Positions 45,332 through 53,885 of a stretch of DNA of 64,000 bases are shown here, one piece after another. A program made the translations under genes and the position numbers. A model generated the notes under the pieces. The model saw only the letters and a program-made list of their open reading frames with translations. It was not told the DNA's origin and ran no database searches. The stretch lies in contig NZ_CP091430.1 of assembly GCF_024734895.1 (NCBI RefSeq), positions 3,676,501 to 3,740,500 on the forward strand. The letters run 5' to 3'. This DNA is from Paenibacillus spongiae (lineage in GTDB: Bacteria > Bacillota > Bacilli > Paenibacillales > Paenibacillaceae). How positions within the stretch are numbered: position 1 is the first letter of the stretch; each line of letters opens with the position of its first letter.

Positions 45332-46759
45332 ATGATTCGAAGATCTATCTTAATATGTGTCACGTTAATCGTATTCCTTGCTGGTTGTAGTAATGAACCG
45401 GAAAAGAATACCTCAAACGTTCAGAACCCAACAGATTCAAATCAACGTGATGAACCAGAAAAGAATACCTCAAATATTCAGACCCCATCGGATTCAAATC
45501 AACGTAATGAACCAGAAAAGAATGCCTCAGACATTCAGACCCCATCGGATACAATTCGAACTAAACCTCAGCCCCCCTTAACAGATGAACAAATATTAAT
45601 GAAACCTCCAGGGCGATTTGCTGGTTCTAATTTTGATGAACAGAAAGTTCAAGAGGCTCTAGATCAATTACCAAGCGATTTGACAGCTGATCAATATGAG
45701 GAAGAGCTGCTCCTCCTATTGGCTGAAGACTATCGCCCTTACGTGTCCACTTTTATTAATTTTGAATCCGAAGTTACAGTGAATAATCCACGACCTAATG
45801 AAAAGGTTACCTTACCCACAAGCAGGAAGCTGCATATTTCAATCTTACTTGATGCCAGCGGCAGCATGAAAGCAACGATTAGCGGGAAATCAAAAATGGA
45901 TTCTGCAAAAGAAGCTATTCAAAGCTTCGGGGATAAGCTGCCAAAAAATGCAGAGGTATCTTTGCGGGTTTATGGACATAAAGGAACAGGAAGTCAGAAA
46001 GATAAAAAAGTTTCCTGCAGCAGTACAGAAGAAATCTTTCATGGTCAAGGCGAGCAGACCCAACAAATAAAAACAGTACTTCAAGATGTAGAACCAGCTG
46101 GATGGACACCAATTGCGAATGCCCTAGAATCCGTAAAACAAGATATTAATCCTGAAACTACGGATTCGATCGTCTATGTGGTAAGCGATGGAATTGAAAC
46201 CTGTGGAGGCAATCCCGTACAGATTGCAAAAGAGCTTAACCAATCGAAGGTTAAGACCGTTGTGAATATTATTGGCTTTGATGTGGATAATGAAGGGCAA
46301 AAAATGCTAAAACAGGTTGCTGCATCTGGTGGTGGAGAATTTACTTCCATTGATAATGAAGAAGCATTAAAAAAATATCTGAACAAAACGTATGATAAAT
46401 TACGAGGTGAGTGGACGCTATGGAAAGAAAAAGGAGCAGGGGAGGCAAATATAAAAAAAGAACAAAAACAGGGAATACTCAATCAAACCCGTGAAACCAT
46501 GCAAGGCCTTGCGGTCAAAGAACATTCTAATCAGCTAGCAGCCCTTGCGTATCTGGAAACAAAAAAAAGAGATGCTTTCCCAAAGAGCGAACTCTATACA
46601 ATGATAACGGAACGCAAAAGTTTCGCATGGGGTTATGCTCGCGATATAGGTAAGCGTTTGTATGATGAAGTTTCTAAAAGTGGTAATAAGGTTTATAACG
46701 ATATAACGGATGAAGGAAATAAGAAAATCGATGATTTAACGAATAAGAAAAATAATTAG
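45332..46759 (+). CDS. VWA-domain lipoprotein with N-terminal tandem repeats
   Basis: A 475-residue lipoprotein. The signal ends in the lipobox FLAGC. Three 19-residue repeats (EPEKNTSNxQxPxDSNQR) follow and form a flexible linker. A von Willebrand A domain starts near residue 165 with the MIDAS motif DASGS (about 173-177), GWTP and VSDG. The C-terminal 100 residues are charged and helical. ATG 45332 follows GGAGGTAAG. VWA lipoproteins usually mediate metal-dependent protein binding at the cell surface. It lies before the PrsW-toxin gene and could be independent. Confidence 0.85.
   Translation: MIRRSILICVTLIVFLAGCSNEPEKNTSNVQNPTDSNQRDEPEKNTSNIQTPSDSNQRNEPEKNASDIQTPSDTIRTKPQPPLTDEQILMKPPGRFAGSNFDEQKVQEALDQLPSDLTADQYEEELLLLLAEDYRPYVSTFINFESEVTVNNPRPNEKVTLPTSRKLHISILLDASGSMKATISGKSKMDSAKEAIQSFGDKLPKNAEVSLRVYGHKGTGSQKDKKVSCSSTEEIFHGQGEQTQQIKTVLQDVEPAGWTPIANALESVKQDINPETTDSIVYVVSDGIETCGGNPVQIAKELNQSKVKTVVNIIGFDVDNEGQKMLKQVAASGGGEFTSIDNEEALKKYLNKTYDKLRGEWTLWKEKGAGEANIKKEQKQGILNQTRETMQGLAVKEHSNQLAALAYLETKKRDAFPKSELYTMITERKSFAWGYARDIGKRLYDEVSKSGNKVYNDITDEGNKKIDDLTNKKNN
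45395..45565 (+). repeat. Three 57-bp tandem repeats
   Basis: Encode EPEKNTSNVQNPTDSNQRD, EPEKNTSNIQTPSDSNQRN and a diverged third copy in the VWA lipoprotein linker. Confidence 0.85.
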
Positions 46760-47005
46760 CAGCTGCGGCGTAATTCATCTAGATTTGAGACCAGCGCCTT
46801 TTGCCACATTTTACAAGAATGTCTATAATACTAGTATCCGTGAGTAATAGGTTAGGTTCAATTTGCGGGTAATACTCTAAAAGCCTCCGCTCCGATCGAT
46901 CGGTGACCATGATTTTCATGAATTCGTTTATTTACTCACGGCCGGACCGTCGTCAAGGGAGACGTCCCGCTGGCACGGGGTCGGCCTTCAAAGGAGGCGA
47001 CCATA

Positions 47006-49096
47006 GTGAATACGATCTGGTCCATTCGAACCGGAATTCGGGATTTCATTGAGACTATCCACCGATCATGCAAAGCATGGATTGAGAAATATGCGTTTAT
47101 TAAAACAATGTATGCGATTTTTTCCTGGTTGTCGCTAATCATGTTTGTGTTCAGCTTGTTTTTCGTTAAAGAATCGCGTACCATGATGGTTCAATATTTA
47201 TGGTCGTTTTATGTGCTGTTGCAATTCTGGTTTCTGTGCCGAAGCAAAACGATGCCGTGGAAGCCGATCGTTCTGTTCGTACTGGCAGGCGTTTTTCTTG
47301 TCGTACCGTTCACGACGCTTACGGTCAATACTTTCCACGTGCTTTTTGGCGGAAAAACGTCCGACACTTGGTCCATTGCCGTGCTCACGCCGATTTTCGA
47401 AGAGCTGTGGAAGCTGCTTCCGCTAGGCATCTTCCTGTTGTTCTCGCGACGAGCTTCCGCCTTGAGCTTGAGCGATTACACGCTTATCGGCGCGGCGACG
47501 GGCGTCGGCTTCCAACTGATGGAAGAATTGTCCCGAAGGTGGCTAAGTTCCGGTGTTCTTGCGGAAAAGTATGGCTATAGCTTTTCGTGGCTTGGCGGTG
47601 AAACGATACACTGGGATTTTTTCTCGCTGTTTCCGGGTCGTTTCGAAGAAAGTTTGTTTCCGACGCTAATGACCGTTGGTCATCCCGTACATACCGCCAT
47701 GATCGCGCTTGCGTGCGGAATAGCCTATCGGCTGCGGACAAGACTGACGAAATGGGTATTTCTGTTCCCGGCAATCATTGTGCTTTGGTCCATCCTGGAT
47801 CATGCGGCTTATAACGGCCAACACAAGCTGCCGGGTTGGGTGTTCCGGCTTCATGAGTGGACCGGAAGCGGTTATAAAACCCAACCAGTCTTCCTATTGA
47901 TGTTGGCCGCTTCGCTCATTGCCGATTACTGGTCGCTGAACAAAATAAGAAGCCGCCTTCCGTCGCTGCCGAATGAGCCGCTTCTTAATCCGTTTACCGA
48001 ACTGTGGAATATGATCCGCTCTCTATTACTCGACCGGGGGAAATTCATATATTGGCTTGGCTTTTACCGGGAGCGCAGGGAGCTTGGATTTCATTTGCTC
48101 TACGGGAACGAGGAAGCGGCCGATCGGAAGGAGCCTATCCAGGCTCGGGTCAGAGCTCTTTACCAGGCACTTTCCGGACTCGCGGTGATTCTGCTTGCTG
48201 CCGGTCTGTTCGCAGGCATCGGGGCTCATACAGGCGGGGGAGAAACGGCATGTTTCGCCTGCAAGTTCGATTCGCTGCAAGATTGGTGGGATCGGTTGGA
48301 ATGGTATGAACAGGGCGCGATCGTGCTCGGGGCCCTTGCCTTGTCACTGCTCTTCGTCGGATTCTGGCCGGCTTTTGGCTTCGCGATGACAACGATGGGA
48401 ATCGCCGGGAGCGGACATGAGATTGCCGGTTATATCCGCAATCCGAAGAAGCTGCTGACTCCCGAAAATGCGCTTGGCGTGGCCGTAGGCATTGTACTAA
48501 GCCGAATCCCGTTCGGCAAAGCGCTAGGATGGTTGGGAAAAAAGGGGCGCGGCTATGTACGTAAGCTTCTGGATAAGCTCGGTTCCCGGAAGCCGGATAT
48601 TCTTAGAACCGAAGAGGTTATTGCTCCACAGAGCGGTAAAGCAATTAGGGTATATACAGATGGAGATACGATAATACCCGTTGATAAAATTGAGAAATAT
48701 TTGCGAGGCAAGGTCAACGTTAATATTCAAGAAGTGACCAAAGAACTTCGAGAATTAAAGCAATTAAAGCAGACCCAAAGAAAGGTATTCGATGCTGACC
48801 GTCAAAACGCCGAACGAATGAAAAAACTTGAAAAAATGAAGCATAATTTTGAGCGTTCGGATGATATGAGACAAAAGCTCGAGTCGGTAGGACTTCATGA
48901 TACAATAGAGAATAACCAGTCCATTGCAAAACATTTATTAGAAGTGGGTAAACAGATAAAGCCTGGAAATACGTTGGATTTCCCAAGTGTACTAGAAGGT
49001 CCTAATGGAAAAAAACTCAAAGTATTAACAACCTGGAAGATGGTTGATGGACAACCCTATTTATCAACGATAAAGTTAATCCCAACAACAACTTAG
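47006..49096 (+). CDS. PrsW-type intramembrane protease fused to a C-terminal probable toxin domain
   Basis: A 696-residue protein. Residues 30-320 hold about eight membrane helices with PrsW-family protease motifs: EExxK (EELWK, E132-K136), LMEELS (E173-E174), GHPVHTA (H226, H229) and LDHAAYN (H266, N270). Two more helices surround 400-480. From about residue 530 base composition drops and the protein becomes soluble and charged, ending with GPNGKKLKVLTTW...YLSTIKLIP. GTG 47006 follows AAAGGAGG. With the small gene immediately downstream this is laid out like a polymorphic toxin with its immunity gene: the membrane part would handle release or anchoring, the tail the activity. Toxin fold not identified. 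Confidence 0.72.
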   Translation: MNTIWSIRTGIRDFIETIHRSCKAWIEKYAFIKTMYAIFSWLSLIMFVFSLFFVKESRTMMVQYLWSFYVLLQFWFLCRSKTMPWKPIVLFVLAGVFLVVPFTTLTVNTFHVLFGGKTSDTWSIAVLTPIFEELWKLLPLGIFLLFSRRASALSLSDYTLIGAATGVGFQLMEELSRRWLSSGVLAEKYGYSFSWLGGETIHWDFFSLFPGRFEESLFPTLMTVGHPVHTAMIALACGIAYRLRTRLTKWVFLFPAIIVLWSILDHAAYNGQHKLPGWVFRLHEWTGSGYKTQPVFLLMLAASLIADYWSLNKIRSRLPSLPNEPLLNPFTELWNMIRSLLLDRGKFIYWLGFYRERRELGFHLLYGNEEAADRKEPIQARVRALYQALSGLAVILLAAGLFAGIGAHTGGGETACFACKFDSLQDWWDRLEWYEQGAIVLGALALSLLFVGFWPAFGFAMTTMGIAGSGHEIAGYIRNPKKLLTPENALGVAVGIVLSRIPFGKALGWLGKKGRGYVRKLLDKLGSRKPDILRTEEVIAPQSGKAIRVYTDGDTIIPVDKIEKYLRGKVNVNIQEVTKELRELKQLKQTQRKVFDADRQNAERMKKLEKMKHNFERSDDMRQKLESVGLHDTIENNQSIAKHLLEVGKQIKPGNTLDFPSVLEGPNGKKLKVLTTWKMVDGQPYLSTIKLIPTTT

Positions 49097-49108
49097 TTAT
49101 GGAGGTGT

Positions 49109-49615
49109 ATGATGGACAACGATAAGGAAATAGCAAAAGCAACAGCCTTGGACAGAATCGTTAATTATGAGACGTATATCTCAAGTATGAACAATGACCA
49201 ATTAATTGCGGTTGTAAACCGTTTAGAGGATTTTGAAGAAGTCGCTGCCGCTTTAACAGAACTATCGTTAAGAGATACGGAAAAAGCAGCACCATTCTGC
49301 TCTAAGATACTGGAAGAAAACGTGGGGGACGAGTTTCTACAAGCGGTTGCGTTTAATTTGCTTTATGAAGGCGACCATGAACAAGCTATCGAGATCGTGA
49401 ACAAATATGTAATACGTGCTCCTGCGGCATTGTTAGGAGCAATAATGGACAACTTGTCCACGGATAGTTTACAACCGTTTGGAAAGTCGCTTTCATCAGG
49501 ATTTCTACATTCAATTGTAGACAGATATTCTGAATTGAGTGATGCTGATAAGAAACGTATTCTTGAGAATTATGAGTGGTTTCAAGAATCCTACGATGAC
49601 AAACTTTTGAAATAA
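49109..49615 (+). CDS. Probable immunity protein for the upstream toxin domain
   Basis: A 168-residue soluble, acidic, all-helical protein without signal peptide, perhaps with HEAT/TPR-like helical pairs (TALTELSLRD, EQAIEIVNKYVI). It begins 12 bp after the PrsW-toxin stop with GGAGGTG before ATG 49109, and shares the low GC of the toxin tip rather than that of the protease part. Size, position and composition fit an immunity protein. No named Imm family was recognised. Confidence 0.6.
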   Translation: MMDNDKEIAKATALDRIVNYETYISSMNNDQLIAVVNRLEDFEEVAAALTELSLRDTEKAAPFCSKILEENVGDEFLQAVAFNLLYEGDHEQAIEIVNKYVIRAPAALLGAIMDNLSTDSLQPFGKSLSSGFLHSIVDRYSELSDADKKRILENYEWFQESYDDKLLK

Positions 49616-49697
49616 TGTTCTAATCGTAACTACAATAATCGTATATTATATTCTCTATCAATTATCGGGACACGATAGCGTTATAAACATTTGGTAA

Positions 49698-49724
49698 GGC
49701 AGCCGGCGATCCGGCTGTCTTTTT
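49698..49724 (+). terminator. Rho-independent terminator after the immunity gene
   Basis: GGCAGCCGG-CGAT-CCGGCTGTC followed by TTTTT. The rest of 49616-49995 contains no recognisable gene. Confidence 0.82.
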
Positions 49725-49995
49725 CTCAACTATCGGGCATTGCCTTGAACCCAGTTGATCTCAAGACATTCCGGAATGAGATGAGCGTTCAGCGGGCAGA
49801 TTGGGACGCAAAAGCATTTCAATTCTAATAAGGAAATTACCTTAGAGCGAGTTTAAAGTGCAGTAAGACAACCGCCATTAATAGCTACAGGGTCAATGAG
49901 GGGGGTGAATAAAGTTCATCCTCCTTTTGTATTAAAATGGAGATTATAATGCGGGGGAAGGGTAATTCAATAATCATTGCGGGAGGAAGATTACA

Positions 49996-51222
49996 ATGAA
50001 GATATTGGTCAATAAGCTTCTAGTAATGATCTTGTTATCGATAGTAACAGTAGGACTCGGCTCCATTCCAGATGCTTCTGCAGAAGTATACACTTTACCT
50101 TCGAAGGGATGGGAGAAGACATTTGGGGGAAGTAGTTTTGACGGAGGTCTATCCGTTCAGATGACAAGTGACGGAGGGTATATTAGCACCGGCAGCACAG
50201 ATTCCTATGGAGCCGGTTCAGCAGACGTTTATTTAGTCAAAACAGACGGATTAGGGAATAAACAATGGGAGAAGACGTTTGGAGGACCTGGCAGGGACAT
50301 TGGCTTCTCTGTTCAGCAGACGAGTGACGGAGGGTATATTATTGCCGGCAGTACAATAATACACCACGGAAAATTCGGTTCATGGAACCATGTCTATTTA
50401 ATCAAAACGGATGGATCGGGAATAAAACAATGGGAGAGGACTTTTGCGGACGGCATTGGCCATTCTGTTCAACAGACGAGTGACGGAGGGTACATTATTG
50501 CCGGCAGCACAGGATCCTATAATAATGGTCAATCAGACGTCTATTTGATCAAGACGGACGCTTCGGGAAATAAACAATGGGAAAAGACTTATGGCGGGAT
50601 TTACGATGATTATGGCTATTCGGTTCAGCAAACGGGAGGGAAATTTGTTTTTGGCGGCACAGGATATATTATTGTCGGTCAGACCAATTCCTATGGAGCA
50701 GGTTTCGGCAGTAGATCTGATGTCTATTTAATCAAAACGGACACCGCCGGAAATGAGCTATGGTCACAAAACTTTGGAGGAAGCGAGTGGGATTCCGGTA
50801 ATTCTGTCCAGCAAACAAGCGATGGAGGTTATATTATTACCGGCCACAAGAATTACGATATTTATTTGATCAAGACGAATGGCTCCGGAACCTTGCAGTG
50901 GGAAAAAACCTATGGTGATGATCCTGCTGATTGGGGCTCATCCGTTCAGCAAACGAGTGACGGGGGTTACATTATTGCCGGGGTCACAGGCAGTATGATT
51001 GGAGGTTACTACGGTAATGGTTATCTGCTCAAAATGGACAATTCGGGAATTAAACAATGGGACGCAACATACAAGCTGGCTCACTTTTATTCTGTCAAAC
51101 AGACCAGTAACAATGATTATATTGTAGTCGGTAATAAAAATACCGGAAATAGCACCGATCTATATTTAGTGAAATATTACCGGCTGCCGGAATTGAAACC
51201 GCCATGTTTACTCTGCAGCTAA
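49996..51222 (+). CDS. Secreted beta-propeller-like repeat protein
   Basis: A 408-residue exported protein. The signal peptide ends at ASAE. The mature part has about seven repeats of roughly 45-50 residues, each with SVQQTSDGGYIIAGS, DVYLIKTDxSGNKQWEKT(F/Y)GG. This is the pattern of secreted proteins predicted to fold as beta-propellers. It ends with a CLLC motif. ATG follows GGGAGGA. A terminator separates it from the response regulator. Function unknown; an adhesion or binding role is possible. Confidence 0.82.
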   Translation: MKILVNKLLVMILLSIVTVGLGSIPDASAEVYTLPSKGWEKTFGGSSFDGGLSVQMTSDGGYISTGSTDSYGAGSADVYLVKTDGLGNKQWEKTFGGPGRDIGFSVQQTSDGGYIIAGSTIIHHGKFGSWNHVYLIKTDGSGIKQWERTFADGIGHSVQQTSDGGYIIAGSTGSYNNGQSDVYLIKTDASGNKQWEKTYGGIYDDYGYSVQQTGGKFVFGGTGYIIVGQTNSYGAGFGSRSDVYLIKTDTAGNELWSQNFGGSEWDSGNSVQQTSDGGYIITGHKNYDIYLIKTNGSGTLQWEKTYGDDPADWGSSVQQTSDGGYIIAGVTGSMIGGYYGNGYLLKMDNSGIKQWDATYKLAHFYSVKQTSNNDYIVVGNKNTGNSTDLYLVKYYRLPELKPPCLLCS

Positions 51223-51248
51223 TTTTTTCTACCTTGTGCATAGCTTAG

Positions 51249-51282
51249 CCTGTCATCTCTTTTACGAGATGATAGGTTTTTT
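51249..51282 (+). terminator. Rho-independent terminator
   Basis: CCTGTCATCTC / GAGATGATAGG stem followed by TTTTTT. Confidence 0.85.
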
Positions 51283-51305
51283 CCGTAAAGAGGAGGCGCA
51301 AAAAA

Positions 51306-51875
51306 TTGGACAAAATTAAGGTAATGTTGGTCGAAGATGATCCATTCTGGAGAGAAATATTAACAAACGACCTCAATCAAGCAGAAGATCTGGAAGTTGT
51401 CAGCACGGCATTAACGCGGGAAGAAGCGGTCGAAGCCGCAAAGAAAATAAATATCGATGTCATTTTGATGGATATCAACCTAACAGCAAGCAACCTGGAT
51501 GGTTTGGATGCAGCAAGAGAGATTTCCGCCGCTCATAAGGGTCGGATTAAGATCATCGTCTTGACCTCATTGAGCGAAAAGGATGTGATCCTAGACTCGT
51601 TTCGTAAAGGAGCCGTCAATTATATAACGAAAAGAAATTATCATGATATTGTGACCGCGATTCGCGAAGCTTGCGGCAATAGATCCACTATTCATCCTGA
51701 CGCCGCGGAAGCGGTTAGACAAGAGATTCAATTGTCCGTGTTAACGCCAATGGAAAGAGAGGTGTATGAATTAAAGCAAAGCGGCTTAAATAAAACGCAG
51801 ATATCCGATAAATTGCACAAATCGATCAATACCATAAAAAGTCAACTGAGAAGCATCAGGGATAAATTAATGTAA
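51306..51875 (+). CDS. NarL/LuxR-type response regulator
   Basis: A 189-residue regulator. The receiver domain has EDDPFW, phospho-acceptor D56 in VILMDINL and K in NYITKR. The shortened C-terminal HTH is LTPMEREVYELKQSGLNKTQISDKLHKSINTIKSQL (given as the LuxR region 150-185). TTG 51306 follows AGAGGAGG. Its 3' end overlaps by 9 bp the 3' end of the convergent histidine kinase gene, its evident partner. Confidence 0.9.
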   Translation: MDKIKVMLVEDDPFWREILTNDLNQAEDLEVVSTALTREEAVEAAKKINIDVILMDINLTASNLDGLDAAREISAAHKGRIKIIVLTSLSEKDVILDSFRKGAVNYITKRNYHDIVTAIREACGNRSTIHPDAAEAVRQEIQLSVLTPMEREVYELKQSGLNKTQISDKLHKSINTIKSQLRSIRDKLM

Positions 51876-53321
51876 AATCGATCTGCTCTTTCGGACGACC
51901 TTCGAATCGGGCAATTCGATCGTGACCTTCGTTCCTTTATTCACCCCGCTTGAGGTGATGGTTAATGATCCTTGATGCTTTTGGATAACGGAATAGCAGT
52001 AACTTAGCCCCAATCCATAGCTATATGGACTTTTCTTCGTGGTGTAGAAAGGATCCAACACTTTTGTTACGTTTTCTTGTGCTATTCCGCAGCCATTATC
52101 GTTGAATTCAATGACCATTTTATTTTTTTCTTTGAACAGGCGTATTTCCAGCTTCCCGATATTCGCTTCAACCGCCTCATAGGCATTCATGGTTATGTTA
52201 CTGATCACCTCGCTAAGATGCAATTTATCGCAATAAAGATTGACGTCGCAAGTATAGTTCGTGACCAGTTCGATTTGTTTCTCCTCAAAAACAGGCTTTA
52301 TTGTCGCCAAAGCCGACTCAATGATGAAAGCAAGCGATTCCGGACGCTCTTTTAACGTGATCTCATCTGTCTTTTCCTTTATCCGATCCACCATATTCTG
52401 CATATGCTCAATTACGGGAAACATGGAATCAATAGCCTGTAAAGCCAAGTCTTTATTATCGGCATGAACATAGTCTTTCGTCCGATTCCCCAGATAGTTC
52501 AGTTTTTGGATTTCATTTTTAATCGTATGGTTTAAAAAATTGGTGCCGATCGAGATCGTTTTCATCGTATGGTCGAACTGTTGCCGTTCAATTTTCAGCT
52601 TGATGCCGAACAATCCGTATTTGGCCGCGAAATATATATAGGAGAGGATTAAAATATAAACAATTGTATAAAAAAGATTTTTCACATTGTTTATATCCAG
52701 GAAAATCGTTTCTAGCTGGAATCCGCTTTCATCAATCCGTAGACTCTTCACATTCAAGTAGTTTGAAAAGCAGATCCAAAGCAGCATGGAAGCGTAAAAG
52801 TATGACGTTATTTTTTTGTTCTTTTGAACAGCCTCTGTATGTACTTTTTTCAGAGCGCTTGAAATTAACAATACGCACCCGGACAATACATATATACCTG
52901 TGTATATATTGATAAATTCAAAGTTGTACTCGATGATGGGATAAATTTTGACTTGGTTTGAAAGTGATAAAGGAATAATAGGCGTCAATAATACAAGCTT
53001 CAAGATATTAATGACAATAGAATGGAACATTCCGCTAAATACGATACAACTCATAAGAACCGCATAGGGGAAAAAATAGATGCAAAAATAAGTAGATCCA
53101 GCGATTAAGATATGCAGGAAAGAAAGCAGTCCGTGCCACAGCGGAACTTTTATTTTCAAAAAAGTGACTAGATATAATTGTAAACAGGTCGCGAAGGTTG
53201 TGCAGCCGGCGGTAAATATAACCAAGCTGACCCAACGTGAAAACGGGTTGTTTTTATTATTTCGGTAGACAAGAAAGGCTAATACCCAAGTAAATATAAC
53301 GATTCCGATTCTTATGGTCAA
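51867..53321 (-). CDS. Membrane sensor histidine kinase
   Basis: A 484-residue kinase. About eight membrane helices occupy residues 1-245, with no large extracellular domain. The DHp helix has the candidate phospho-His in FLNHTIKNEIQKLNYL. The ATPase domain has N-box ISNITMNAYEAVEAN, G1 FNDNGCGIA, F-box DPFYTTKK and G2 YGLGLSYCYS. It is transcribed toward the response regulator, ending inside it. A membrane-embedded sensor suggests detection of a lipophilic or envelope signal. Confidence 0.9.
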   Translation of the reverse strand: MTIRIGIVIFTWVLAFLVYRNNKNNPFSRWVSLVIFTAGCTTFATCLQLYLVTFLKIKVPLWHGLLSFLHILIAGSTYFCIYFFPYAVLMSCIVFSGMFHSIVINILKLVLLTPIIPLSLSNQVKIYPIIEYNFEFINIYTGIYVLSGCVLLISSALKKVHTEAVQKNKKITSYFYASMLLWICFSNYLNVKSLRIDESGFQLETIFLDINNVKNLFYTIVYILILSYIYFAAKYGLFGIKLKIERQQFDHTMKTISIGTNFLNHTIKNEIQKLNYLGNRTKDYVHADNKDLALQAIDSMFPVIEHMQNMVDRIKEKTDEITLKERPESLAFIIESALATIKPVFEEKQIELVTNYTCDVNLYCDKLHLSEVISNITMNAYEAVEANIGKLEIRLFKEKNKMVIEFNDNGCGIAQENVTKVLDPFYTTKKSPYSYGLGLSYCYSVIQKHQGSLTITSSGVNKGTKVTIELPDSKVVRKSRSILH

Positions 53322-53546
53322 TTTGCCGCTCCTCCTTTGCCGGTGTTACCTTACCGTCTTTTATTTTATTCACAATAATAATTCGAAATGTTTGGCTAAT
53401 TACCTAGCACAGAAAGCGACTTATTCCCAGTCGTAAAAATCCCAAACTGTATTAGTATTGAACAACTGAACGGATTGGAGAAAGGTTTCAAGTATGATTA
53501 ATTTATGCTACATTTGGAATATCATGGTTCGGGTGGAGGGGGAGGC

Positions 53547-53885
53547 ATGATCTGCCGTTCGAAGCTATATTTGCCGGAGCATCTTATGCTCATCAACCCG
53601 CCAAGGTGGCTGCTCTTACGTGAGGCATTATGGCAATTTTGTATCCTGCTCCTGTTAACGGCACTCTCGGTCAACGTGCTTATGTTTGTAACGATTCCGA
53701 CTTTCGTCGCTACAGTATTCTATCGCTATATTCCGCTCTCCCAAATATGGAGGCAGTATGGTTATTCCCGATTAGTGCTGTGGCTGCTGGCGGCACTGGC
53801 GTTCGTTCTGTCAATATGCGCGGCCCCTCTGCTCCGCGAATGGATGCTGCTTCTCTTTGAAATAGGAGGGTTCAGTTATGAATGA
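53547..53885 (+). CDS. Small membrane protein preceding MutS-like gene
   Basis: A 112-residue protein with two or three hydrophobic segments (LWQFCILLLLTALSVNVLMF; LVLWLLAALAFVLSICA). ATG 53547 follows GGAGGGGGAGG; an in-frame ATG at 53505 would add 14 residues. Its stop overlaps the next start by 8 bp, so it is translationally coupled to the MutS-related gene. Family unknown. Confidence 0.6.
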   Translation: MICRSKLYLPEHLMLINPPRWLLLREALWQFCILLLLTALSVNVLMFVTIPTFVATVFYRYIPLSQIWRQYGYSRLVLWLLAALAFVLSICAAPLLREWMLLLFEIGGFSYE

